Shown here: piece after piece, positions 51,059 through 60,793 of the stretch
How the letters are laid out: every line of letters starts with the position of its first letter
Position numbering within the stretch: position 1 is the first letter of the stretch
Source of the DNA: Tipula vernalis
Taxonomy: Eukaryota > Arthropoda > Insecta > Diptera > Tipulidae
Direction of reading: 5' to 3'
Length of the DNA: 64,000 bases
Assembly (NCBI GenBank): GCA_958295665.1
Contig: OY282560.1
Location: forward strand, 29,563,992 to 29,627,991
The notes under the pieces: model-generated
Seen by the model: the letters and a program-made list of their open reading frames with translations, nothing else
The model's database searches: none
What the model was told of the DNA's origin: nothing
Made by a program: the position numbers and the translations under genes

Positions 51059-52759
51059 ATGGATGCCGAACATTTGAATCCCGATGAGTTTGCCATCGAA
51101 TGTCTAGTTCGACAGTTAAATAAGGACCCGATGTCCAATTTAAATTCATTGCGGACCTTCATAAAAGATGAAACCGAACACCCAACAATTAAACCAAGCC
51201 GTGCACATTCCGCAGCGACTAAAAGACCACAGGACGAAATACGTATATGTACGAACAAATTGGTTGAACACCGAAATGTATTGATTGGAATTACCAGTGT
51301 GGACGATATTAAGACAAACATAGTTGCGCAGACATATTCGCGTATTTTGCATGTTATCGAACGTCTAAAACGCTTATCTTCTACCAGCCGCAAGTACAAA
51401 CAAAAATGCCTTGACTTAATCGATACAGCAATTCAACTAAGAGATAGTTTCAAAACTATTTCTGAGGAAACTAAAGATTTTGACAAAACAATATCCGAAA
51501 TAAATGGCAGTATTGATTTACCGGCGAACGAAGTACCAACGGATGAAGAGGAAGATATCGAAGAAACAGCTAGCATTAAACGGTCAAATCTCAACCCTTC
51601 ACGTTTTGACGGTACGCCAAATGGAAACCCAGCTACAATTACCGAATCAAACAAGCAAAATGATGAAATTCCGAACCTTGCAGCCATGACAAGGTACAAT
51701 ACGAAGCCTTCTAAATCTCAACCAGATCATCAACATATACCTGAATCATTTCATCTTGATGCTAATTATAACAGACCATCTGAAACACACGTATCACGGT
51801 ATCCACCAGCCACGAAATGGAATATCTCATTCGAGGGTACACCAGATGGTTTGACTATCGAAGGATTTCTTTTCCGTTTTGAGCATCTCGCCCGATTTCA
51901 CAATGTGCCTGCATCAAATCGGTGTAACGAACTGGCAACTATACTAAGCGGAACTGCATCAAATTGGTTTTGGTGTTTTTTGAAGTTAAATCCAGATATG
52001 ACCTGGGATAAATTAAAAGAAGGTTTGCTTGAAAGGTTCCAAGACCGTAGAACCGACCTAGATGTTAGGCAAATGATAGACGCTCGAAAACAAAAACCCA
52101 AAGAGTCTTTTATGGTCTTCTATAATGACCTTCAGGCCATGACACTACAGTATCGTAGTCCACCGCCGGATGCTGACGTTCTTCTCATACTACGAAGAAA
52201 CATGAGGCCGGGGTTGCAAAATGCCTTGGCTGATAGAGTTATTCATACCATAAGTGACTTAGTGAGGCGATGTGTAGCTTTAGAAGACTCGTGGAAAAGG
52301 ACCCATTATGAACCAGAAATGTTTTGCACTCGACGATTTGTTAGTGAATTGGAAGCTGATTGTGGTAATGATAGATCTAATTATGAACCTTCTCAAATAA
52401 GTCAAAGGTTTGAATATGAACAAGGTAATCTTAATAATAGTATAGCTGCCTTGTCGTTGAATCAAAAAGTTTCTGCAAATCAAGCTAATGACTCTAGGCA
52501 ACGGAATAAGAATGATTCGTTGTTGATCTGCTGGAACTGCCATGACATAGGACATGGTTATTTCGACTGTAATAAACCAGTCACAAAAATATTTTGTTTT
52601 GGATGCGGAAGACCGGACATTTTAAAACCAAATTGTTTTAGGTGCCAGGGAAACGACCTACCGAGGTTACAGACTACGGGGAATCCGTTTCCTCGGAGGA
52701 AATTCCAGGCCAAGACAACTACAGTCGAAGCAGCGGCGAATACCGACCCCGAACTTTGA
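51059..52759 (+). CDS. gag of the LTR retrotransposon
   Basis: 566-residue structural polyprotein that would form the particle and bind the element RNA. ATG at 51059 is the first in a long open frame. The retrotransposon gag core lies at about residues 255-420 (FEGTPDGLTIEGFLFRFEHL; NWFWCFLKLNPDMTWDKL; ERFQDRRTDLDVRQM). A proper knuckle, CWNCHDIGHGYFDC, sits near residue 490. It is followed by CFGCGRPDILKPNC, where the expected His is absent. The frame overlaps pol by 118 nt. The frameshift heptamer GGGAAAC (52648-52654) is about 35 codons before the gag stop. No disruption seen. Confidence 0.93.
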   Translation: MDAEHLNPDEFAIECLVRQLNKDPMSNLNSLRTFIKDETEHPTIKPSRAHSAATKRPQDEIRICTNKLVEHRNVLIGITSVDDIKTNIVAQTYSRILHVIERLKRLSSTSRKYKQKCLDLIDTAIQLRDSFKTISEETKDFDKTISEINGSIDLPANEVPTDEEEDIEETASIKRSNLNPSRFDGTPNGNPATITESNKQNDEIPNLAAMTRYNTKPSKSQPDHQHIPESFHLDANYNRPSETHVSRYPPATKWNISFEGTPDGLTIEGFLFRFEHLARFHNVPASNRCNELATILSGTASNWFWCFLKLNPDMTWDKLKEGLLERFQDRRTDLDVRQMIDARKQKPKESFMVFYNDLQAMTLQYRSPPPDADVLLILRRNMRPGLQNALADRVIHTISDLVRRCVALEDSWKRTHYEPEMFCTRRFVSELEADCGNDRSNYEPSQISQRFEYEQGNLNNSIAALSLNQKVSANQANDSRQRNKNDSLLICWNCHDIGHGYFDCNKPVTKIFCFGCGRPDILKPNCFRCQGNDLPRLQTTGNPFPRRKFQAKTTTVEAAANTDPEL

Positions 52760-55700
52760 TGAAGAATTCAACACAACACTTAAACCGCACAAAAAACTTA
52801 AAAGATTTGCGGTCATCCAGTATCACCAAACCTAACCTTGATATGTCTGTAACTCAAAATTCATTCTCTTCTATTAAGGCCAAGTCTGAATTACCAATCG
52901 CACCAAAACAAAATCGAAATCTTTATCGGGCAAAAGAATACTGGAGCAACCGCAAGCAGTTACGATTCAATATTGCAGAAACGTTTATCACTGATGAGCT
53001 AGATAACCGACCATACGCCGATGTAATTATTGATGGTATTAAATATCGCGGATTGATGGATAGTGGCGCGTCAATTACTGCTTTCGGTAGTGAAAGTTCA
53101 AAATTTCTCAACCATCCTAAATATGAGGTACGAAACTTTCCATCACTGGTTAAAACCGCTAGTGGCCAGCAGCAGCGTGTATTTGGATACATTTGGTTTA
53201 AGGTGTCATTCAATGGGATACAACGTGATATGCGTATATACCTAATACCAGGACTTAAACAAAAGCTATATTTAGGTATAGACTTTTGGAAGCTGTTTGG
53301 AATCATACCCACCATGATCTCAGAACTGGAACATAATTCGCAAAATACTAAACCTGAGGAAGACTTAAATCGACACATACTCTCGGAATTGCAAGAAATC
53401 GCGCTGTCTAATGCCATTAACGAATTTCCATCGTTCACCAGACTAGGACTTGGAAAGACTTCGCTATTATCACACCACATCGATGTTGGAACAGCAGCAC
53501 CCATTAAGCAAAGGTACTATCCTGTCTCCCCGCCAGTGCAAGCCGAGCTTGACAAAGAGATTGAAAGGATGTGCTCATTGGGAGTTATAGAGGAGTCGTC
53601 AAGTTCGTGGAGTTCCCCGGTGACATTGGTCCGAAAAGCGAGTGGCAAAGTGCGTTTATGTCTTGATGCCCGACGGTTGAACGAGGTGACGGTTAAGGAC
53701 GCGTATCCGCTGCCAATAATCGATGGGCTTCTGAGTCGGTTGGATAAAACCAAATTTATCTCGAGCATCGATCTTAAGGATGCATTTTGGCAGATCCCGC
53801 TGGCTCAGGAGTCCCGCGATAAAACAGCGTTTACCGTCCCTGGCCGTCCCTTGTACCAGTTTACCGTGATGCCGTTCGGGCTCTGCAACGCCCCGCAGAC
53901 CATGTGTCGACTAATGCACCGGGTAATTCCACACCAGCTCCAGGACCAAGTTTTTGTATACTTGGACGATCTCTTGGTTACAAGTGGTACGTTCCAGGAA
54001 CATATTGAGTTACTTAAAACTGTTGCTAAACACTTGACTTCCGCGGGTTTAACAGTAAATCTGGAGAAAAGCAGGTTCCTACAGAAAAATATACGCTATG
54101 TCGGGTATATCGTTGGCGATGGTACTCTTCGAGTGGACCCAGAAAAAGTTCAAGCTATCAAAGAGTTTCCAGTTCCAACCAGTGTAAAGAAGTTGCGTAG
54201 TTTCTTGGGGATGACGGGGTGGTACCGGCGCTTTATCTCAAAATATGCAGTTTTATCTTCACCGTTAACAGACCTACTTAAGAAGAATACAAAATTTATA
54301 TGGAATGAAAAGTGTCAGATTTCATTTGATCGGTTGAAAAATGCTTTAACAACAGCGCCTGTTCTGGTATACCCAAATTTTAGAAAGCCATTTTTCATTC
54401 AATGCGATGCTTGTCGTTCAGGAGTAGGTAGTGTCCTCTTCCAGGTTGGCGAAGACGGAGGCGAGCATCCAATCGCCTATATGTCAAAAAGACTCAATCC
54501 AGCCCAACAAAATTACTCCATAACGGAGCTTGAATGCTATGCGGCCGTACTTAGCGTGAAAAAGTTTCGGGCTTACGTAGAGGGTTGCGAATTCACAATC
54601 TTGACGGATCATGCAAGCTTAAAATGGCTCATGAGCCAAAAAGATTTAACTGGTCGATTAGCGAGGTGGAGCTTGAAGCTTCAGTCCTTTAATTTTCACA
54701 TTGAGCATCGGAAAGGGTCACAAAATATTGTTCCTGATACACTATCTCGTGCATATGTCGACGAAATTATAGGTAATGGATTGCCTAATGTACCGCATAT
54801 CGATTTGAATTCTCCTTCATTCTTATCAAACCAATATACTGAACTGATACGCAAAATTGAAACTGCTCCAAAGTCTCTCAAAAATTTTTTAGTAGTTGAT
54901 GGAAAGATTTACGCAAATCCATCTGATAATCATACCACAGAAATGACAGATCTACCGATTTGGAAATTATACGTACCGGCCGAGCTTATTCCTAATCTTA
55001 TTAGCCAATCGCATGACCCACCTATGTCTGCACACCAAGGGATTTCCAAGACGCTCGAAAAGTTGCAACGCTTGTATTACTGGCCTCGCATGGCACAGGA
55101 CGTGCGATCATACATTAATCAGTGTAGTGTTTGCAAGCAAACCAAACCATTAAACTATGCTTTAAAGCCACCAATGGGCCAACAAATTCGGGTGGAACGA
55201 TGCATGCAACGACTGTATATTGACTTCATTGGGCCTTATCCAAGGTCAAAACTTGGGAACACAGTATTATTTATCATTCTAGATGCGTTTAGCAAATATA
55301 TATTTTTGAAACCCATGAGGCATGCATTGTCCACGGAAGTATGTAAGGTGCTTGAAAATGAAATATTTAAAGTCTATTCAGTGCCTGAGACCATAATTTC
55401 GGACAATGGCTCCCAGTTTAATTCGAGGAATATTCAGATGCTTTTAGAAAAATACGGAATTACCCACATGCAAACACCGAAGTATTCTCCGCAATCGAAT
55501 TCATCCGAAAGGGTGAATCGTTCAATAATATCCGCCATACGAGCTTACATCTTCGACGACCATCAAAATTGGGACCTCCATATTCCGGATATAACCTGCG
55601 CCCTTCGTAATGTCGTGCACTCCTCGACTAGGTTTTCTCCTCATTTTATCATGTTTGGCCAGCATATGGTGACTCACGGCGACGATTATAAGGTATTGCA

Positions 55701-56040
55701 GAAACTTGATTTGACTAATGACAGGGGTGTATCCGTGCAGGCAAAAACGAACCGTTTAAATATGTGTCAGGAAATCATTCTTTGCCACCTAAAACAAGCT
55801 TATAACCGAGGAGCTAATAATTACAACTTACGTAGTAAACTGAGGGATTTAAGTGTCGGTCAAACCGTTTATGTGCGGAATTTCTCGCAAAGTAATGCTC
55901 CGCGAAAATTTTCGGCAAAGCTGGCTCCGAAATTTGTCGAGGCAAAAATTGTTAGAAAAGTTGGTACAGTCGCATACGAGTTGGTCCTTAAAAACGGTAA
56001 GAATATTGGTATATTCCATGCGAAAGATATTCGGTCTTGA
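52642..56040 (+). CDS. pol of the LTR retrotransposon (protease, RT, RNase H, integrase)
   Basis: Open for 1132 codons, expressed by -1 shift from gag. It holds an aspartic protease with LMDSGASITAFG (Asp at residue 140) and an RT with VRLCLDARRLNEVTVKDAYP, MPFGLCNAPQT and VYLDDLLV (residues about 439-446). RNase H shows IQCDACRSGVG, ITELECYAA and LTDHASLKWL. The integrase has an HHCC finger (HQGISK...CSVCKQ) and a DDE core: LYIDFIGPYP, ISDNGSQFNS, and the Glu of SERVNRSI. A C-terminal region ends GIFHAKDIRS. Domain order is that of Ty3/gypsy elements. All catalytic residues are present and no stop interrupts the frame. No env follows; 176 bp separate the stop from the 3' LTR. Confidence 0.95.
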   Translation: MPGKRPTEVTDYGESVSSEEIPGQDNYSRSSGEYRPRTLMKNSTQHLNRTKNLKDLRSSSITKPNLDMSVTQNSFSSIKAKSELPIAPKQNRNLYRAKEYWSNRKQLRFNIAETFITDELDNRPYADVIIDGIKYRGLMDSGASITAFGSESSKFLNHPKYEVRNFPSLVKTASGQQQRVFGYIWFKVSFNGIQRDMRIYLIPGLKQKLYLGIDFWKLFGIIPTMISELEHNSQNTKPEEDLNRHILSELQEIALSNAINEFPSFTRLGLGKTSLLSHHIDVGTAAPIKQRYYPVSPPVQAELDKEIERMCSLGVIEESSSSWSSPVTLVRKASGKVRLCLDARRLNEVTVKDAYPLPIIDGLLSRLDKTKFISSIDLKDAFWQIPLAQESRDKTAFTVPGRPLYQFTVMPFGLCNAPQTMCRLMHRVIPHQLQDQVFVYLDDLLVTSGTFQEHIELLKTVAKHLTSAGLTVNLEKSRFLQKNIRYVGYIVGDGTLRVDPEKVQAIKEFPVPTSVKKLRSFLGMTGWYRRFISKYAVLSSPLTDLLKKNTKFIWNEKCQISFDRLKNALTTAPVLVYPNFRKPFFIQCDACRSGVGSVLFQVGEDGGEHPIAYMSKRLNPAQQNYSITELECYAAVLSVKKFRAYVEGCEFTILTDHASLKWLMSQKDLTGRLARWSLKLQSFNFHIEHRKGSQNIVPDTLSRAYVDEIIGNGLPNVPHIDLNSPSFLSNQYTELIRKIETAPKSLKNFLVVDGKIYANPSDNHTTEMTDLPIWKLYVPAELIPNLISQSHDPPMSAHQGISKTLEKLQRLYYWPRMAQDVRSYINQCSVCKQTKPLNYALKPPMGQQIRVERCMQRLYIDFIGPYPRSKLGNTVLFIILDAFSKYIFLKPMRHALSTEVCKVLENEIFKVYSVPETIISDNGSQFNSRNIQMLLEKYGITHMQTPKYSPQSNSSERVNRSIISAIRAYIFDDHQNWDLHIPDITCALRNVVHSSTRFSPHFIMFGQHMVTHGDDYKVLQKLDLTNDRGVSVQAKTNRLNMCQEIILCHLKQAYNRGANNYNLRSKLRDLSVGQTVYVRNFSQSNAPRKFSAKLAPKFVEAKIVRKVGTVAYELVLKNGKNIGIFHAKDIRS
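52648..52696 (+). promoter_or_regulatory. -1 programmed ribosomal frameshift signal (gag to pol)
   Basis: G GGA AAC at 52648-52654 lies in the gag reading frame as a perfect X XXY YYZ slippery heptamer. A shift by -1 enters the pol frame directly after Gly-Lys. Six bases later a stem starts: ccgagg (52661-52666) pairs with cctcgg (52691-52696), with a second helix inside it, acgg (52676-52679) with ccgt (52685-52688). Heptamer, spacing and structure match known retroviral-type signals. The pol frame opens only after a TAG at 52639-52641, which forces the shift to occur here or later. Confidence 0.85.
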
Positions 56041-56216
56041 TAAGTCATCGTTCTGTACCAAACTAAATATTTCATTCATCAATCATGATAGGTTTCCCCT
56101 AAAATATATGAAGTCCAGGTGACTAGCACTATGTGTTAAAATCAAAGATTGCTTTATACCTTTAGTAGCCTGGCCTATTGAGACACTCAGGGAGTCGATG
56201 GGTACGTCCCCACGAT

Positions 56217-58004
56217 TGTAACAATCATTAAATTAATTGTTATTTTTGTGGCCAACTGACCATGCCCACCAATGGGTTATCCTCGGGTTTTTCTTTGTTA
56301 ATTATATGCGCGTGTAATGATGGTGCACTCATTTACCCATGATATTGAGGGAATAATTTTGTTTGCTATTGGAAGGGTGGGGAAGGTAGTCATTGGAGGT
56401 GTGAGAGAGGAGAAGCATTGGAAATAAAATTTAAAATTGTTAACGCGGTGCGATCGGAAAAGTTTTTTTAAAAAGATCAGTCAAATTTTTGGTCTCGATG
56501 AGACAAGATAACTCATCCGTTGAGTTTTATCGATTTATTTAGTTTTTGTTGTTGAATTTTTTTTTGTGATACACGAGCATAGGCGTGCAGCTCGATTCGT
56601 GTTTGTTTCTCAAAACGTGTGAGTGCAATATAAGAAGAAAGGACCGTCCATGAAAAATAAAATAAAACCATTAAAATGTATTGTTGTTAATGAAAATGAA
56701 ATTGTATTTGATTTGGTGTTGAAATAAAAAAAAATAATAATAATTACGAATATTTGTGTTAGCTAAAAACTGTATTATTGTTATAAAAAAAAAAAATCAA
56801 ATTAATTACATAAATAAACACAAAATAAAAAGCAACTAAAACTAGAATAAAATATTAAAAGAAAATTGTGAAAATTTTACAAAGTTTGTAATAATAAAAG
56901 ATTTAGACATTGTTATATAGACGTAGTGCATTTTATTTGTCTATCTGTTCCTGTTGTTTTTGCTGGTCGAGTGAATTATCAAAGGCCTTCACCCGTTATA
57001 TTATCTGCGGCTCAAGTGAATTTAGTAGTAAATATGCTAAAATTAAAAGTTTACGGCTCAATTATTGCCATGCCAGTTTGAATCTGCATACAGTGAAACA
57101 TTTGCAGTATTTGATCTAAACAAACGAGTGTATATGAGATTTAAACATATAAAATAACTGTGCAGAGTTGGGCGTGGATATTGATTACGTTTCGAAGATC
57201 GGTTGCAGTCAGTGAAGTGGAAGTCAGCAGTTGGCAGCCGGGAGAAAACAAATCCGTTAGTAATATATTTAATTTTATTTTTTTCATTTTTTATATTTAG
57301 TATTTTCCTTTTGAGTTCATTGATTTTCATGTTCAATTTTTATATCCCCATAGTGTTTCTTTTTAGTTTGTTTATATAACGTAGTTTTCAAATCAAATTC
57401 ATATTAATTTTGTGATTCCTTTAAATTATCTTACATTTTCTTATTCTGCTAAATTTTTTTTCATGGTCAAAATTTTTTTTCTTCTGCTCCCACTGTTCGT
57501 GGTTTTTCGCCGTTTTTCTTACAGTGCGTTAGATTTAACGTTATCAATTAAAGTGCATGCTTATATATTTTTTTTTTCTATTATAGTTATATTATTTTTT
57601 TTTTAGCTAATAAATTTTATTTCAGCTTCTCTCTCTCTCTCTCTCTCTCTCTTTCCATTTTCTTTCTGCTATTCACAATTATGTACATTAGGGTCGGGAT
57701 ATTTCTTGTTAATTTTCGTTTAGATTGCAATTAATCATGGATAGATGAGTGAACTCCAAGGAGGATAGTTCGTGAGAATGTAGGTAGGTCGAAGGCAAAT
57801 GTGATATTTTAGTTTCAGTTTTTTTTTATTTTATTTCCGTATCGAGTGGTTCAGAGCAATACACCCACGACTAACGACCTCTCTAGACTGAGCTCAGGCT
57901 AAGACCATTTTTTTGTTGTGTTGTTCCGAACCATTCAAAACACGCAAGTGTTTTATGTTTGCGGTTGCGGCGAAAAATTTTTTTTTTCCTTGCTAACCGT
58001 AACA
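56217..58004 (+). repeat. 3' LTR (1788 bp)
   Basis: Same ends and sequence as the 5' LTR but 2 bp shorter in the (TC)n tract (57628-57652). It is followed directly by the target duplication gacc. The bases just upstream (gtccccacgat) do not form a polypurine tract. Confidence 0.97.
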
Positions 58005-58580
58005 GACCTTTAAAAAGACGAGGTTGAGTGCATTATACACCAACCTCCATTTTTCGGCCGTGATGCTCCCATCTTCTTGACTTTCGTCAATGACGACTAG
58101 CATCAACACATGCTCCCTCAGGACATCGCTGAACAGCTTTGTCCCTGAGTTGGAGCTCGGCTTCTTTTCAGTCACCAACTTGGCCCGCTTGCTGTTAACT
58201 ACTTCCACCTCGTCCTGGGACCGCTGTCTTTTCGACGCATGGTCCCTTTCCGAGCTTCCGCAGCCCACAGTGCTCCTTGCCCAAGCTACTGTTGTTCTTT
58301 GCTCTTCCGTAAGCTGCCCCTCAGGGGTCGCAGCCCACTTCTCGAGAATTCGGAATGCCGAGCGGCGATTCCTGTATCGCCTTTTCGCCGGAGGAATGTG
58401 TCTCGTCCCACTCCCCTATGCTGCGTTGGTACCGCTAACTCCCGGGACTTTTGCCCTAGAGCCAACCACCTTTGCAACCTTAGAGGCCCCACCCATCTGG
58501 TTCGAGGTACCTCCCTTTGCTGATACCGGCTTTTGAGGAGAGCCGGTGCCCTTTGTTTGTTCGTTGTTCGATCTTTCCAT
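58005..58580 (-). pseudogene. LINE ORF1, N-terminal part
   Basis: Starts at ATG 58580 (MERSNNEQTKGTGSPQKP). There is an in-frame TAG at 58416-58418 (codon 55). The frame continues with RRSAFRILEKWAATPEGQ, LTEEQR and a basic patch (SKRQRSQDEVEVVNSKRAK). It ends at the LTR junction at 58005, from where the frame resumes at 48350. The upstream 455 bp (58581-59035) are GC-richer than the surroundings, as expected for the 5' UTR of the LINE. Confidence 0.8.
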
Positions 58581-59035
58581 CTGATTCCCACGAGTATCGG
58601 AGAAATAGAGGTCCGCCTGCGCAGAGATCCATATACGCAGGTAAGGCTAAATACAACTGGAGGTCGCCAGTTATCCAGAGGGCTCCGTTAGCGACTGGGC
58701 TTTGTTAAATGGGCCCCCAGCCTAGTTGATCATCAGCACGGGTCGCTTAACACCTTAATCCAGCCCATTCGGCTCGCTAGCACCGGGGCCTCCCAGCACC
58801 CCCTTCCCTCCGCCCACATTCTCTCCCCCTTTCACCTATTCACATAGAGAGCCCAATCCAATGGGATCCATTCCATTCCCCGGGTAACCCGTTTATAGGG
58901 TACCCCCACTCACGCCCGCGGAGACTCCGGAGGTGCAGAGGGGACGCGACGCCCAGTCCGCCGTGGTTATTGGTCGATGGTTTTCTGGCGCCATCTGTTC
59001 GCCTTTCCATGCTGGGCATCATAGGCACTCAGAAT

Positions 59036-59533
59036 TTAATGAACTGAGGTTAACCACTCCCCAGTTTCTTTGCATAAGTTGCATTTTGTCTCCCTATCAC
59101 ATATTTCGTTATTCTCCTCTTCATTGTGTATTAGTGAGCAATTTCCACATTTTGTACTTTTGTTTCTACAGAATTTTTTGGTGTGCCCATATGTCAGGCA
59201 ATTTCTGCAAAACATGGGGAGTGGTGGATAGTGTGCTACTCTGTAATTTATCCCATACATTTTTATGTTGTCTGGTTTGATATTGGCTCTAAAAGTAACC
59301 TTTACTGTTTCTGTCTTTATTACATTTTTTGATTTGTTGTCATATCTGTTTAATCTCTCTATATCTGTTATTATAACCTCTGATTTGTAGTTTTCTATTA
59401 TCTCCTTTGCGTTGATCTCCATTGGTATTCCCCTTATGATACCTTGCGTATGGTTAAAACTTTTGGGTATTGAAGCTCTATATTCGTATTGTTTTAGTTG
59501 TTCACTTCTTACTAAATTATTTGCGTGAGCCAA
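59036..59533 (-). pseudogene. I-like LINE ORF1 fragment with zinc knuckles
   Basis: 165 codons, truncated at both ends. The region TQGIIRGIPMEINAKEII, ETVKVTFRANIKPDNIKMYG and YRVAHYPPLPMFCRNC is the RNA-binding pattern of I-factor-like ORF1 proteins. The knuckle CRNCLTYGHTKKFC follows, with two further Cys clusters (CGNCSLIHNEEENNEIC, CNLC). It breaks off after KETGEW where the LOA-type LINE begins, so the LINE appears to have inserted here. An upstream in-frame TGA, and no usable ATG, mark the 5' truncation. Confidence 0.75.
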
Positions 59534-59540
59534 AAAAATC

Positions 59541-59605
59541 CAAAATCAGCAATTGTGCTCCGATTACGGTGGTTCGTACCTCTGATAGTAGGTTTTGTAA
59601 CCTGT
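59541..59605 (-). repeat. Probable inverted relic of the satellite monomer
   Basis: tgctccgattacgg-tggt matches the reverse complement of the satellite (tgctccgattacgt-tggt) in 17 of 18 positions. Weaker similarity continues through ctctgatagtagg versus ctctatcaatagg to cctgta versus tctgta. The preceding aaaatc also matches. It covers a little over a third of a monomer, 31 kb from the array edge. Confidence 0.5.
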
Positions 59606-59673
59606 ACTATCAACTATCAATCACTGAAAAAAGCAACAGAAACGAATGATACGTTACGAATAATACTATCGTT

Positions 59674-59758
59674 GAGGTTCGCAAATCTCTTCGTGGGATG
59701 TAGTGCCAGCGGAAGAATAATTTTGCGGGGGAAAGGGTGGAGATCGAAATTTATAGTT
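59674..59758 (+). repeat. 85-bp direct repeat, right copy
   Basis: Partner of 39346-39430, same orientation, three differences. Its flanks are unrelated to those of the left copy. Confidence 0.85.
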
Positions 59759-60780
59759 AAGCCACTATTCGACACCTGTAATTGTATATACATTTCATAT
59801 AGAAAATTTACCGCGGTCATGTCGGTTGGCAAGAGTTTTTAAATCGTCTCAGAGCTAAACATAGACTTTACTTTAGTGGCGTTATATTTCGGGTGACATT
59901 GAGCAAATTTACTTTTTTGATAGACTTGAGGAATTTATTTAACATTATAGAGTTTGCATAATGCATTCCATTATGTGGCTTATCATGTTACTTTCTATTA
60001 TGTGATTGACCACGTTGCATTCCATCATGTTGTTTATGAACGTTATTTGGTATCAGCAAGAGTTGAATACTTTGTTTACAGATATTTGTTGCTTGTTGTT
60101 AACATTCATTGTCCGTTAATAATGCGAATGATTTGGTTGTTGTTATTGTTGTATCTTCTTACTGAAATGGGAGGAATGGAATTGAGCGAATGTTGAATTA
60201 ACCCAAACAAAATGAATTTGGGTAATTTGGTGTGGTTGGTCTAATCCACAAAAGCATATACCAAAAATGTTATGACAATAAAATTTAAGTGTCTATTTTT
60301 CTTTATCTAAGCAAGTAGCGTTTAATTTTATAATTGATCAAAAAATAAAAATCATAGAAATGAGTAAGCTTCTTAGTTATCTTAATTTTCTATCGCGTAA
60401 ATAAAATGGGGAACTCCAAAATAAATTTAATTGATTCGATTGTCATTGCATTAAAAAACAAAAATATTTGCATACATTTATTAAGCAAACTATTTAACAA
60501 GCTATCAATCAATGAAGAAGGTAAATCCGGAAATCAAAGATCATTAAATAAAGCCCACATTATTGGTACCAAAAATTTTGTTTGAATGACAAATTTAGGT
60601 TTCACGCTTATTATTTATTTACAATAAACGACTCTTCTGTTTGCATGTTTGGCGCATATCTATAGTGAATAAGTTATAAGTTGCGTGGTTTTGATGATAT
60701 GAGATCACCAGATTTCGATCATTTAAATTTTAAAATGCTTACGGTCTCACGCGCTACTTTCGTTTTTAACTTGGTATACA
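59759..60780. other. AT-rich intergenic DNA
   Basis: No gene recognised. At 59960-60043 about three degenerate 26-28-bp units (gcattccattatgt / ctttctattatgtg / gcattccatcatgt) create a chance His/Tyr-rich frame. Confidence 0.5.
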
Positions 60781-60793
60781 AAATGGGTCACAT

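Larger units (their letters stand above)
48351..58004 (+). mobile_element. Intact, recent LTR retrotransposon (Ty3/gypsy, Osvaldo/Ulysses-like)
   Basis: 9654 bp with LTRs 48351-50140 and 56217-58004 (TGTAAC...GTAACA). It is flanked by the 4-bp duplication gacc (48347-48350 and 58005-58008). Internal order: primer-binding site, 0.9-kb leader, gag (51059-52759), pol in the -1 frame (to 56040), 176 bp, 3' LTR. There is no env. Both frames are open from end to end. The LTRs differ, as far as I compared them, only by one CT unit in a microsatellite. The very long LTRs, lysine-type primer site and pol sequence suggest the Osvaldo/Ulysses group, known from Drosophila; this placement is an inference. 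It is probably still capable of transposition, or was until recently. Confidence 0.96.
44746..59040 (-). mobile_element. LOA/jockey-type LINE, interrupted by the LTR retrotransposon
   Basis: The minus-strand order is 5' UTR (about 59040-58581), ORF1 (58580 to 47663, split by 48351-58004), a 97-bp gap, then ORF2 (47565-44746) with endonuclease, RT and the start of RNase H. A LINE carrying a DUF4780-like ORF1 and a C-terminal RNase H fits the LOA group; assignment within the jockey/LOA/I superfamily is by motif only. The 5' end directly abuts the I-like ORF1 fragment. The 3' end (rest of RNase H, UTR, tail) is lost at the gypsy junction. Confidence 0.85.

Noticed and set aside
52621..52627. TTTAAAA as gag-pol slippery site
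   Set aside because: It is an in-frame heptamer, but the -1 frame meets TAG at 52639-52641, so pol cannot be reached from it; GGGAAAC at 52648 can.
56041..56216. env gene after pol in the LTR element
   Set aside because: Only 176 bp lie between the pol stop and the 3' LTR; no frame of sufficient length.
59954..60196. 80-codon His/Tyr/Val-rich plus-strand frame
   Set aside because: Produced by degenerate 26-28-bp tandem units; no domain.
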